From assembly GCA_020746105.1 (NCBI GenBank), contig CM036619.1, forward strand, positions 71,971,635 to 72,035,634: DNA of 64,000 bases. The letters run 5' to 3'. Below the pieces are notes generated by a model. It ran no database searches, had not been told where the DNA came from, and worked only from the letters and a program-made list of their open reading frames with translations. Source of the DNA: Trogon surrucura. Its lineage: Eukaryota; Chordata; Aves; Trogoniformes; Trogonidae. Position numbers and translations under genes: made by a program. Within the stretch, counting starts at the first letter, position 1. Every line of letters begins with the position of its first letter. This document shows positions 52,856 through 64,000 of this stretch, in pieces.

Positions 52856-55800
52856 AGCAGCCCACCAGAGAGCACAATCTTAACAGAGCCACAACAGTCA
52901 GCAAGCAAGCAGCCAGTGGGAGTTCTTGCCCAGAGGAGAACATGCTGGCAAACAGTAACTGCAGCCAGGCCCAAAATCAACTTATTTTCTAGTCCCCTGG
53001 TACCACCATTTTTAGGTAGAGATTATTTTTTTTTAGGCTGCAGTGTCAGAGAAAGCAGTGTCCTGTACTTAGTACTTGTGATCTCGTAGGTTATAAATTG
53101 TGTGCACTTACACAAGCACTACTCACCAGTAGTTTAAACAGTGTTGTTGTTATTATCTCTCCCAAGAGGTTACTGCTATTGCTGTCTGCACATTGTGATT
53201 TGCAGTAGGAAAGACTGGATTTGTTAAGCTTCTCAAATAATAAAAAACCAAGTCAACTAACACTTACAGATAAATACGGACTTAAACAAAATGTTTCCCT
53301 TGCCTGAAAGTGTGTTATTTTATCATACCCCACCCACCCTCTAACAGGCAAAGTAGTTTTTCATTGGGGGGTACATACTAAAATGACAAAAATATGAAGG
53401 GATTTCTGTGAATTTTAATATTAGTGGTATCTTCACCTTAGTGTGACTGAAGTGTTTTGTAACACTTGATTTTAAAAAGAGCACTAAGTCAGGGTTTTTC
53501 TCCCAGAACCTGACATTAAGTTCATGACAATCTTCTTCCCTGAACTGATTCAGAAAGAAAAACTACGTGCTATTTTGTCTTGAGTATGTAAACCACGTAC
53601 ATTGTTAGAGATTGTAAGAGGCCTTAAAATCCATTGGCAAGTTTTCTAGTAATAAATTATTGTAGTATTATTTTAGTAAAGGTGACTTAGCCCTTCAGGA
53701 GGAAGTGTGTAATCATGAAGGGAGCTTGAGCTTTTTTCTTAAGAGTGGATTTACAAAGGCCTTTTAACCTCATACTAGTTTATTTTTATTCTGATTTTCT
53801 TCACCAGTAAAAAGTCCTCCCCTTTGCTTATCTTCATTTCCTTGTGCTTTGTTGGGGTTTGATGCTTACAGGCCTCTGTCAAAACAGGTCAAGGCACATC
53901 TCCCTGCATGCTCCTGCTACTCCCATCCACCATGGAAGCCCATACAGAGCAATTCCATAGGGATCCAGATTGCTGTGACAGGAGAAAGCTGGGAAATACA
54001 GGACAGTGAAATGATGGGGCTCTAAAACGAGCTGGCTCAAGGCCTCTCTGAATTGAATTTTGCTGCTTTCCAGGACATGGGGCCAAGGGCATTCCTGGTA
54101 CAGATGCAGTGGAGGGCAGGAAGTTTCCATGGGTAGGACGAACAAGCAGTGGATAATCAAGGCAAGAGCCCCGGAGCTCCAGCTAGAGAGGATGGGAAGA
54201 TAGAAGCAGCAGCTGCCGAGAGCTTCACTTCTCTCATTGCCTGCAGCACAGCCCCTTCCCTCGGGAGCAGCTGGCCCCATGCCCCCCAGCCCCTGCTCCG
54301 GCCACAGCACAGCGTCCCCACAGCACCAGGGCTTTGGCCGTACCGGGTGGCCCAGCTTCTGCCAGTTTGTTACCCTGGGGCCGACGGCTGCAGATGCTGT
54401 TGCCTGCTTTGTCCAGGCCTTCAAGAGTAAGCTGATCCACCCGAAGCATGGGGTAAATACAAGCTACTGCAGTCTGAAAAAAAAAAAAAAAGAAAACCCC
54501 AGGGCAAGCTGGAGGGACACCCCAACTCCAGTGTTTGCTGGACCAGCAGTGTGCGGGGCACAGAGCCACGTGGGAACACAGGAGCTTGGCCTCTGGTGAA
54601 CATCCTCATTCTTTCTGAGGGATAGGACAGATCAGTCAAGGAAAATATGCTTTCCACCTGCCAGAAAGACTAAGGGTAAAGCTTTGCCAGTTGGACTATA
54701 CCTTGTGAGTTACTGGACAAGCTCAATTCCCATTAATATCAGTGGGATTTGTGTGGGAGCTTAGCAACTGGTGTGCTGTAAACTGTTACAAAGAGTAACA
54801 GAGGGGCATGACAAGGGAATGTATTAATGCAAATGCATGTGAGGCTGAAGCCACCCGTGATAGGTATTAAGTAACGCGTTCAGGTGATACTTCATAGATA
54901 GTAACGGTTGTGCTTGAACAAATTAGTTCTCACCCTGACTGCTGGCTTTCTGCTTTATAGATGTGGCAGTATTATTAGTCAAACCACATTCTCCCCAAGC
55001 CTGAAATTGTCTTTGTCAGTGCTTCTCTTTTCAAATGCCTTTATTTTGTCCTCCTTTCAATTTAAACTCAACTTATTTACGTTTATCTAGATAATGACTC
55101 ATAAGTACTTTAAAATGTAAATGTACTTCTCAATTTTCACTTCTAAAGCTGTCAATAAAACATACTTTAAAAGGACTCTGTGGCATAGATCAGCTCTCCA
55201 CTTATCCCCATTTTCTGCTACATACGGCAACGGAGGTATTGCTCAGTTGTCTCATAGAAGGCAGTGATGAAAGCAGCAGGTCCACGTGCTGTTCCTCAGA
55301 GAACCTAGTCAGACTGAATGACATCGTACATGTTGGCTGCTAGATCTTTCCTGCCCTCAGCTTCCTGCTAAACCAAATTCTTTATGATTGTTCCACACAG
55401 TAAACTGCTGTTGATCAATGTAATGCTGAATGGTGCTGGTGGCTGACTCATTCCTCTGGGCTTGACTACTGTACAGCCTAATGAGTAAGAGTGAGATACT
55501 ACTGACTAGAAAAAACTGCCAGTAGCTAACAAAGAAAGAAACAAGGAAAGAAAGGGAATCTAGCAGCCATTGTATGGATAGAGAGCATTAAGAGGCACTA
55601 ACATTTTTGCCAAATCTAAGCTGTATTTACTTTTCCTATGCTGATGTAATCAGTAAGACACTTAGGTTTTGAAAATGGAATGCATAAACACTGCACGGTA
55701 GAAATTAGCTGAGAAGCAACGTCTTAATGTGCAGCGGAGGAGTGTGTGGAGCACTTTTCATGGTGAGGGAGCCTGGGTTCCTATACAGTCATTCCCAAAG

Positions 55801-57170
55801 AATTTTTAAAATATTTGTGGGAGAGAACAAGCTGGTGAAGTACAATTTTATGTGCTGCTGTCTGGTTATTTAAAGCATAAATGGTCTTTCCATGTCTTTT
55901 TTTTTTTCATATCAATGTTAAGTTTATCTTATAAACACATCTTCAGTACATAAAGTAAGTTAAAAACATCCATTATAAAATTCAGATGCAAAGAGAATGT
56001 GGCTTGGATGCTTACTGGCATGAAGAGAGATATCCTGTCTTATTCTTTTTTGTTCTGTGACACAGTTGTAGCATTATCTGGTATCCAGGGCTTTGAAGGA
56101 TCTATTGTAAGCATGTCAAAGACTTGTTCAATTACTTTGGTTTTGTAAATATTAATCACAAAAACTGAGGAATGAGTCCCACAGACTTTCATTAAACAAT
56201 GTATCCTGTTACTGTTTTTGCTGTTTAGGAGTTGAAATTGAACTAGCACTAATAACACTCTGCATATTTATTGTTTCAATGAGAAAAAAAAAAAATCTGT
56301 TCTAATAATTATCATGTGTATAGAAATGTGCATCTAAGGTGCAGCTGGAGCCACTAGCTAGTCACCACTGTGTACTGCTTGTGCAGTCAGAGAGAAGAGT
56401 TGCTTTGCACAAGATCCCAGTGATCATGATGGAGCTGGGGCGAGACAGGACTGCTGTCCCACAGTCAGCATCTCACCTCCTTAGTGACATGGGCAGTCCA
56501 GGACTAATGAGCTATGGGACAAGTCTTCCTCTTGGCAGTTTTGCATGTCGGAAGAGACCATTCCCTTGCCTGCCTTTCTGGCTAACAACCACTTCCCTTA
56601 GAGACAAGGGAAGGAAGTGCCAGGGCCACAGGGCAGCCGGTGGAGTATTTGGAGGCTAGGAATGACTGAGCCTGAACTTGGAGTTCAGATTCAAAACTGC
56701 CAAGAGTCTAAGGCTGGGGCAAAGATGCAGAAGTGGGAAGACAGCAAATCAACAGCTCGTTGTAAGAAAGAGGACAAAGGGAAAGAATGGGTAGAAAACT
56801 CTCTGCTTCCTCACCTCTAGACTTAGTTTCAGGAAATCGTAGTAATTTTTGATGGTGGCATGTACTTACTTGTCAGCTTTCCCCAGCAAAGTCTAAACTC
56901 TACTTCACTATCCTTCCTCTGAAGGGTGACAATGTTCAGCTGCAATTGGTTATTCTTCTGGTACTTCATGATGTGAAGTTCAGTGTCGCGATGTAGGAGG
57001 TCTCATGTTGCTGAAGACCATCTGGGTGTCAGAATGCCGCTGTGCAGTGGAATTTCTGGGGTTTTTTCACCATAATTTTTTGAAAGGCTGAGAAATTAGT
57101 ACTTTTTTGTACTAATTAGAACTAATTTTGTACTAGCTAGGAAAGGTAAAAGAATAGTCAGGCTGTGAGA
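52856..57170. other. Non-coding DNA downstream of INO80C
   Basis: AT-rich sequence with one GC-rich block at 54100-54450 and a 15-bp A run at 54477-54491. Frames in the GC-rich block are open on both strands and unrecognised. If the INO80C poly(A) site is right, this is intergenic. Confidence 0.5.
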
Positions 57171-57222
57171 TCATAGAATCATAGAATTGTTTTGGTTGGA
57201 AAAGACCTTTAAGAAAATCAAG
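57171..57222 (-). mobile_element. CR1 3'-tail fragment
   Basis: TCATAGAATCATAGAATTG followed by GGTTGGAAAAGACCTTTAAG is a CR1 3' terminus of about 50 bp in minus orientation. It lies just past the inferred end of INO80C. Confidence 0.8.
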
Positions 57223-57314
57223 CTGAAGCACTCAAAAACTACCAAGTGTCACAATTAAGAGTTACCTGGTGATTTGGTCTGATCCTGTTATATGTATTCA
57301 TTAGGACATTTTAA

Positions 57315-57889
57315 AAACAAGTTCAAGTCCAACTTTATTTATGCTTCAGTGCAAATATTTGTGTGGAGCTGTTAATTTCCACAGTGCTCAGTACCATAAA
57401 CAGTCATCACAATACAAACACTTGCTAAGTATCTTAGCTTCATTTTACGTATGGGACAAACTTCTTCATAGCCAAGTGGCAAGCACATCCAGCAAGGCAG
57501 GTTTAGAAGTTGAGATATCCTGGTACCTTTTCCTTAATTCAAATGACTGTTTCTTCTGGGCCAGAGCAGTACATAAAATATACAGGGTGGAGATGAAATC
57601 CTGTCTGTACAGAAATTAGTATAACTCAGACATTATGGTGCAGATACGTATATCTTAAGGTCTGAATTATTCTGTTCACCAAACCAAACTGCTTACAAAT
57701 TGGCAAGCTAACAAATATCAGCATTTATCAAAATTAAATCCACATGTTCTTCAAATCTATGTATCATCAACTACTTCCAGATGTCGAAACCTATGGATAG
57801 TTTTAAGGAACCTCAGTCCCACAGTCAGTTTCCATCATGATTCAAAATTAGCACTGTTTACAAGTGATCAAGAAAAATATTTGGTCTTT
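57315..57889 (-). other. INO80C: INO80C 3' untranslated region (inferred)
   Basis: The region after the TGA on the minus strand is AT-rich and non-coding. The first AATAAA I find downstream is at 57334-57339, so cleavage would fall near 57315. The length, about 575 nt, is ordinary for a vertebrate 3' UTR. The exact end is inferred, not shown; transcript data would settle it. Confidence 0.5.
57334..57339 (-). terminator. INO80C: Candidate INO80C polyadenylation signal AATAAA
   Basis: The plus strand reads TTTATT, which is AATAAA on the minus strand, about 550 nt after the INO80C stop. Sequence just beyond it on the minus strand is U-rich, as expected downstream of a cleavage site. Confidence 0.5.
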
Positions 57890-58021
57890 TCAGGAAACAA
57901 TACTTGTTGCTTTCCTTAGAGCCAGATATCCTGTAACGACATCTGAAGGGAGCATCCGAATATAGGCAAATTCTTCAATAGTACTAAATCTTAGCTTGCT
58001 CTGAGGATCTGTGTAATTTGC
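57890..58021 (-). CDS. INO80C: INO80C terminal coding exon (INO80 complex subunit C, C-terminal 43 residues)
   Basis: Read on the minus strand, a pyrimidine-rich acceptor ending in CAG at 58022-58024 is followed by an open frame of 43 codons and a TGA at 57890-57892. The frame opens with ANYTDPQSKLRFSTIEEF and includes LPSDVVTGYLALRKATSIV. This is the C-terminus of INO80C/Ies6, the end of its YL1-type C-terminal domain. The protein is a nuclear, non-catalytic subunit of the INO80 ATP-dependent nucleosome remodeller; in yeast, Ies6 works with Arp5. The exon starts in phase 0 (GCA, Ala), matching the full codon that ends the upstream exon. Compared with the human protein as I remember it, this copy has Ala for Ser after EEF, Met for Arg in IRRLPSD, and a final Ser for Pro. 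No frameshift or early stop is present, so a functional gene is likely. Confidence 0.93.
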   Translation of the reverse strand, partial: ANYTDPQSKLRFSTIEEFAYIRMLPSDVVTGYLALRKATSIVS

Positions 58022-61000
58022 CTGAAAAAGAAATGATGGCAGAGACATTGTTCAAATAAAATCTCAAAACAGAATCTAAAAAAGTGTCTAATTACAACAT
58101 GACAAATAGTGAGTTTCTTTTCCCAGTAACAGCACTGCTATTCTACCATGTGACCAGAAGTTTGTACTTTCTTCTTTCTGCTCATGTCAGAACTTATGAA
58201 AAATTAACAGACCCTTCTAAAATCACATTACAAATGCATTAAACATAACAGTTTCATACAAAACACAGTGCAAAAGAAATTCTTCAACTCTATAAACTCA
58301 CCCTAGCAACTCTGTGCCTTGTGCAGCTTCTCTCAAGGCAGCTCTCCAAAGAGTGAGGCTGCTGCCAATAAATTACCCACAAAGAGGCTGAATTATGGGT
58401 GCTCCGATAGCTTTGGACTGATTTTCTCTTCCCGCATACAACCGAGCTTTTAATTTACTTTAAAGTGGTTGTTAAAGCAAGGGAGTCTCAGCTTATGGTT
58501 CTGTGACTGAACTGATAAGAAATTTGAACTCGGCGTCATGCTTTGCTGCAGATGCCTGCTTCCAGGAGAGCAGCCTGGCCAGCAAACCCTGGGCTACACT
58601 TGTATCCTCTGCTATATTTGGACCCTGGGTGCCTGGGAGCGGTGCCAGTTTCGTTCCATCCTCTCCCCTTCCCTGTTGCTACAGAAACCTTGAGCTCGGG
58701 GGCAGCCCAGGAGGCCGGACTGGAGGAAGGCAGGCTTCGGGGCATTGCCTCTCCACCTTCAGCCTCCTGGACGATCACGCCCTGTTCAGCACTGGATTAC
58801 CGAGCGCCTGCCAAGGCTCTGAAAGTGTCTTCTGGACCTTTCTTATCAGGAGATGGCGGCAGGCTGCAAGGCACAGGCAGCTGAGATCCCTTAAGACATA
58901 GCTACTAAGAAAGAAAAGGCCGGGAAGAGGTGGAGCATTTCCCCCCATCCGTACTGCTCAAGTGCAGAGCCCTCTACCATTTCTGTGTTGGCAAGGATCT
59001 GTTGACTGTGGTAACGTTCCAGTTAATCATCTGGCCTGATAAGACCAAGTAGAAACTTGTTATTTGTAGCTTGTGTTTTTACGAAAAAAAAATGCCATAA
59101 GGTTAATTAAATGTAGTCAGCTAAGTTTCATTTTCAAACAAATGGGAAAGTTAGGGCATTAGGAGTAGATTTATCCCTGGTGTTAACTTCATGGTTGCAG
59201 CAGGCAGACATTTATTTTTATTTCACACTTTAAATCTGGCCTCATATAAGAAAAAGCTAACCAAGCAGACTGCTTCTCAAATGTGCATGATTCTGTAATA
59301 AACTAGCCAAGCAATAGCTGCAACTTGTACTGCAAACCAATCTAGGTTAAAAATATTATGGCAAGTCTTCTCTGTTCTGATACTTCGTATTGGGGCTGTG
59401 CTGTCAGCACACACTAATGCATGGTAACTACTTATTTATGTTGTGTCTTCTGCCTGAAAAGCAACTTTACCGCTTCTTCAGCAATAATTAAAACAGATTA
59501 GAAAAGTGAAGTAAGGTGATTTTTGCAAAGAAGAAAAACCTGTCGTGTTTAGAAACTAAGTCAAAGGCCACAGACACATGCTCTTCAAATACAAGATATT
59601 ACATATCTCAGCCTGTTTCTATAGTAACAAGGCTGATCCATTTTCAGAAAAGGAAGATAAATATAAACATTTTAAGGTTTGGTTTCTTTTTTAATCTGCT
59701 TTACAATAAATTACTTTGTTTTGCATGTTAAAATATCTGAATACTCTGCAAGTTTGGAAATACTTGTTTTATTTTGCAGTGTCAACATAGTAGATAGTAG
59801 CTTTTGAATTCTAGGCTGCCTTACAAATATAAATTGGCTGCTCTGCTTAGACCATTGGTAAATTTAATTCCATTTGTGCTACCCACAGAAAGAGAAGAGG
59901 ATCAGTAGAATTTAATTGTGGCATTTAGTATAACTGCAGGTATACTGATGAGATTGTTTTAATACGTGTTTCTTTTTGTTCTGTACCTGCTAGACCATTT
60001 AATTCTTCCCTAAATAGTTAATGCTAAGGAATTTATTTTACTTTTTTTTTTCCTTCCCCATGGGGAATCCAGCATTCCCATAGAAAATATATTATTATAC
60101 AAATGCTTTCAGCTTTTACACAGAAAATACAGGGACATTTTTCTTATACAATTTCTTATATTTATTTCTAAAATACTCCATTACCCCACCTATCTTCCTA
60201 CTAAGAAATGATCTTGAAAATATATTTAGTGCTTCTTATGAAACATTTCTAGCTTAGCAATGTAAAGGACACACTGTCTCAGTTATCTTAATAAAAAAAG
60301 ATTTTTTTAAACATGGTATTTTTATACTAGTCTGGAGAAACCTTGCAGGCCAGGTAAAATAGGAAACTTGACTCACCATGCAATTAGACGATGGAAAATT
60401 AAGGAAAAAAACCAAGAAAGTGGAAAGACAAATAAAGGAAACAAAAGCAGCACTGAATGGATTCATATAGAAGGGAATTATACTGAGCTAGAATAGTTAG
60501 AGTACATAAATCACTGAGGGAAAGGACGAACTGGTAAAGAAAAACTGAGCAAGTGAGAGGAAGACTCTTACTTCCTCTGGCTAAGCTGACCCTTAGTGGC
60601 AGGGACAAGGTCTTCACTCACATCTGTAACCTGTAAGTGCAATGACTGACTGGTTTTCAAATGCACCAAGGGCCAGTGCTGGTTCCCTGGAGATGGGGCA
60701 GAGAAAGGGACTTAATGCCCTTATGCTGTCTGCCCTAAGTAAGTCCCTCACTGGTCAGACATGTTGCAGCAACTCTAATCCTGGTTATTAATTAAATAAG
60801 GTATTGATACCTAAGTATTAATAATTGCAAAGCAACTCTAAGGGGAGAGGATAGGAAACGGATGAACACCACTGAGTGATCCAGTACTGAATTTTCACTA
60901 TTTTGGTGAAATCTACTGATTATTATTTCACATGTCCACCTAATCCCCCTGCCTCCATCCACTGCGTCTTTATAACAGAGTAAAGTACTTATACAGAGTT

Positions 61001-62756
61001 CCTTGTTCGATTGACCTCTGCTCCTTGCCTGAAAACAAGTTGCTATTATATCAAAGCAATACCCTTACAAGTACAAGTCTGCCTGGCTCGAGGGGATTCC
61101 TTCCCCTAGTTTTGTGAACAGTCTCTTCCATTTGCTGTCTGCCAGTTCCTCTGCGAGAGAGACGCTGCTTTCCCATTCCCTCTCGAATATCAAGGGTTAC
61201 CAGCCTCCATCTGAGCAACCCACTCCATTTCCAAATCATGCCCAAAGGCACAGGCTGGAAGCATGCCACCTCCGAAGTGCCTTATTTAAATGTGTTACTT
61301 AAAAAAAAAAAAAAAAAAGTCAAAGGAAACATATGCTACAAAATCAAGAACTCAAATGTTAGGATGTGCAGGATTACAGTTGGCGCTATAACTATTCTTT
61401 GATGCCTTGCACTGTGGAACTGCCATAAGGCAGTCCTTAATTAAGTGCTCGCCCATTTTTTTTTCACAATGGGGACTTTCATCTAATTCAGTGTACAGTG
61501 TTAACCTGCATCAACAAAACCAATGTGTGTGTTTACAGGCATCTCGATGAGGTGGTATCAAGCCTGTGAGGTTGGCGAGTGCCCTATGGATGAGAAAGAG
61601 ATTAAACTAGGGGAAGGGACACAGAGATTCTGTCTATGGCTCTTTGGCATTACAAAGTTTTCATTATTGTAGTTATTTGGTGTAACCATTACTTAACCCT
61701 TTTTATAGTAAAAAATACAACACTGCCATTCATTTCAATTGGGATAAACGCACAGGGTTCTGTAAAATAAATCACTGCTGCCTGAAGGTGAAAAGATATG
61801 CTGTTACTGACACCTGTTTTGTTTTAAGTAAAATTATTCATGTCACATAGGAACAGTGTTAGCGGCAGATACAAAATTTTTGTTGGGCAGAATTCAATTA
61901 CTTTGCTCCTGTTTTGTACTAACAGAATCTTTGGGGAATTCAGGTGCCAAATTGTAACTACCAAGACTTTTTGGAGCACATGCAAAACATATCCAAGTCA
62001 AATGCAATAGTTTTTTCTTTTTTCTTTTTACTTTTTTTTTCTTTCCCTTTCCCCTTCCTTCCTTCTTCTGCTTCTCCTCTTTCTCCCTCTCCCTCTCCTT
62101 CTCCTTCTCCTTCTCTTTTCCTAACAAAACCATGTAAAAGAGCCTGTATATCTGCCAAACTCCAAGTCCCATCTCTGCAACATGGGAGTTTCTGAAATTC
62201 TCAGAAGTCCATGCCAACTGTCTGTCTCAGGTTGATTTGTTTGAAGGAAAGTTTGAGAGCAATAGTAACAAGTTGTTTTTTTTTTAATCTGGGCCAATCA
62301 GGGGTAATCTCATTCTTAGAAATTGCTGAGCCATCCTTTTAAAACCTTCTCTAAAAGATACAATGAAATAAATCAGCCTCGGGCAAACACTTGGCATGGA
62401 AAATTTCAGTTTGTAGGGTTAATGCTTGGCAAAGTTAGCAGTCATGGAGACTGTGGGCTACCAGCTTTCATGTAACCATCAGAAATAATGGGGACCAGTG
62501 CAGACTCTACAGCTGGGAAAGCGATGTGATAGGAGTCACCTTGCAGGACAAGGTATTTAATCTGTCCTGACTTCTATTAACAACCTAAGGACTTTGTGAT
62601 GTAGTGACAGTGTTGTCCAGTAAATCACTGGGTAACTACTAACCACAAGGCTGAAAAGGAACCTCAGCCAGTACATCTTTTACAGAAGCATGCACCAGCT
62701 TTACTTCATAGTGGAAAGTGAGATCACAATTTTGAAGAGAAAAATAAAATACTTAC
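58022..62756 (-). other. INO80C: INO80C last intron
   Basis: A GT-AG intron of 4,735 bp separates the two recognised INO80C exons. It begins GTAAGT at its high-coordinate end and ends TTTTCAG next to 58021. It contains a moderately GC-rich patch around 58540-58880, an 18-bp poly(A) run at 61301-61318 and a 111-bp pyrimidine tract at 62011-62121. I see no other exon and no clear transposon inside it. Confidence 0.85.
62011..62121. repeat. 111-bp polypyrimidine tract
   Basis: An almost pure C/T run on the plus strand with single purine breaks near 62030 and 62070. It includes CTTCCTTCCTTC and repeated CTCCTT units. It lies in the last INO80C intron, so the transcript would carry a purine-rich tract. 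Confidence 0.9.
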
Positions 62757-62824
62757 CGGAAGTCCTGAAATGTCTGAATATTTCTTGGCAGGCTTAAAGG
62801 AAGGAGGAGCATCGATATTAAAAT
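62757..62824 (-). CDS. INO80C: INO80C penultimate coding exon
   Basis: This is a 68-bp minus-strand exon between an acceptor ending CTCTAG (62825-62830) and a strong donor GTAAGT (62751-62756). The first two bases complete a Tyr codon begun in the exon upstream. Then come 22 codons reading FNIDAPPSFKPAKKYSDISG followed by Leu-Pro, after which translation passes in phase 0 into the terminal exon. Human INO80C has a nearly identical stretch (YFSIDAPPSFKPAKKYSDVSG) at this point, as remembered. It belongs to the YL1 C-terminal domain region. Together the two exons encode about 66 of roughly 192 residues. I looked for the preceding exon (the region around ALPWQLNDPN) between 62825 and 64000 and did not see it, so the gene continues past the window. 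Confidence 0.93.
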
Positions 62825-64000
62825 CTAGAGAGAAGCAAAAGGACACATTCGGTGTGCTATATATATTTTAAAATGTAAACCCAAAATGTAAATAGGTATC
62901 AATATGTCTTTACAATGCTGCCTTTACTTTCTGAGGTCTCTATTAACTAGCAACACCAAGACAAAGAAATATGAAGCAGAATTACCTCTGAAAACAGCCT
63001 GTTAGCACTGTAAACAACAGCCTGGTTCTGCTTACCTCTCTAGTATAAGCTCTCCAAGCAGAACTGCCCTCCCCATAAGGAAAAATGTGACAGTTACTGG
63101 AAATGTGTTAACTTCTTCCAAGGCTAAATGAATTCCCTTGCAGTCAGTTATTTACCAAGAATAGCCATTATCATACGCATGCTGTATGTTAAGACCACGA
63201 AACATTGCTCAAGATTGCAGCTCTGAAATACTATAATCCAGAAAAGCAAAGTAATCTTTTAAATCAGTTAAATCTTTAAGCATGTACCATTTTAAGCCCA
63301 GTCAATGACCTAGAAAATTGTCTGCATGTTTAAATTAAATGATGGAAATTGCTGTTCTTTGGTGCCCTTTAGATAGCAACTCTCATTCATAAATGCTTTT
63401 AAGATACAGTTGGCATGCTTAAGTAACTAAAACCCCCATTTCGGATGTTTACAAAAATATCTTGTACCTGATTCACTTCTTTCCTCCTTCCTGATCTCCT
63501 TTGCACCTCATTCAGATGCTATGATTAATTCAGATGCTCCATCCATATCAAATTACTAACTAATCATCTCACAATTCGAAAGACACTAATGCCACAGAGA
63601 GATGGTTTTAAATATGTAACTGAATTTCTTTTCCCCTCTTCTTCAGAAAAAAAAATAATCCTGTGAATTTACAGTTGCAAACAGAACATAATAGAAATAG
63701 CAACATCAGCAGATTGTCAGTTACAATAGCCAGGAACACACAGTAATCTGCATTTTTCTGTAACAGTTGCATCTAAGACACTTCAAAAAACAGCGGGCTA
63801 TTTTTGGACAAAGCACCAAGTCTCACAAAAAGTATATGCATATGCTCAATTCTGAAATGCCTCCACTTTCTTAAGTAAAGTCTGAGGATCAAATTCTGCC
63901 TCCAGCTATGTTCAACAGTATCCTACTTTACAAGTAGACTTGAAGTGTATCTCGATTAAGGCCACTATTGTAATTTTGCTCCTGTAGATACACACCAGCT
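62825..64000 (-). other. INO80C: INO80C upstream intron (partial)
   Basis: Sequence upstream of the penultimate exon. It is AT-rich with no recognisable coding stretch, and it should be intronic because the exon at 62757-62824 begins in mid-codon. It runs off the window. Confidence 0.75.

Noticed and set aside
52545..52943. Treating the 132-codon minus-strand frame as a host zinc-finger gene
   Set aside because: The arrangement before the C-x2-C segment is that of an RTE-type retrotransposon tail. The finger lacks its His pair, and the N-terminal 31 codons have no family similarity.
53879..54424. 181-codon minus-strand open frame
   Set aside because: It lies in a GC-rich block where several frames on both strands are open. 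The peptide has no recognisable domain, no splice or start context stands out, and an overlapping plus-strand frame is equally open.
58503..58901. 132-codon plus-strand frame inside the INO80C intron
   Set aside because: GC-rich local composition; opposite-strand and alternative frames are also open, and no motif is recognised.
1..64000. tRNA, rRNA, CRISPR arrays, bacterial operons
   Set aside because: No tRNA box A/B pair, rRNA segment or spaced direct-repeat array was seen; the sequence is vertebrate nuclear DNA.

Overview
This window is vertebrate nuclear DNA, almost certainly from a bird. It contains many chicken-repeat-1 (CR1) LINE fragments with typical avian 3' ends, a solo endogenous-retrovirus LTR, AT-rich single-copy DNA, and two exons of a spliced vertebrate gene. 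There are no bacterial-type operons, tRNAs, rRNAs or CRISPR arrays.

The one protein-coding gene I can name is INO80C (subunit C of the INO80 chromatin remodeller, the Ies6 homologue). It is on the minus strand at the right end. The terminal coding exon (57890-58021), the exon before it (62757-62824) and the 4.7-kb intron between them fit GT-AG splicing with matching phases. The earlier exons lie beyond position 64000. A candidate poly(A) signal at 57334-57339 would give a 3' UTR of about 0.57 kb.

The left 57 kb is gene-poor. It contains: a CR1 3' end (6478-6790, +); an old, broken CR1/L3-type reverse-transcriptase relic (about 9900-10800, +); short CR1 tails (14695-14790 -, 25243-25350 +, 57171-57222 -); two longer CR1 copies that keep RT reading frames (26003-26645 - and 42151-43140 -); a CR1 tail (50626-50810 -) that abuts an 883-bp solo LTR (50811-51693 -); and a fragment of a different LINE clade, RTE-like (about 52400-52855 -), with its C-terminal tail still open. 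From remembered human synteny I expect MAPRE2 to the left and GALNT1 to the right, but neither is visible here. A CpG-rich patch (44420-44800) and a 106-bp exon-like block (36854-36959, +) are the best hints of unannotated transcription.

I found no convincing new multi-gene system. The items most worth checking are the RTE-like fragment, because avian RTE elements (AviRTE) are known only from some bird lineages and are linked to horizontal transfer; the LTR with its internal duplications and no visible target-site duplication; and the CpG-rich patch and exon-like block.
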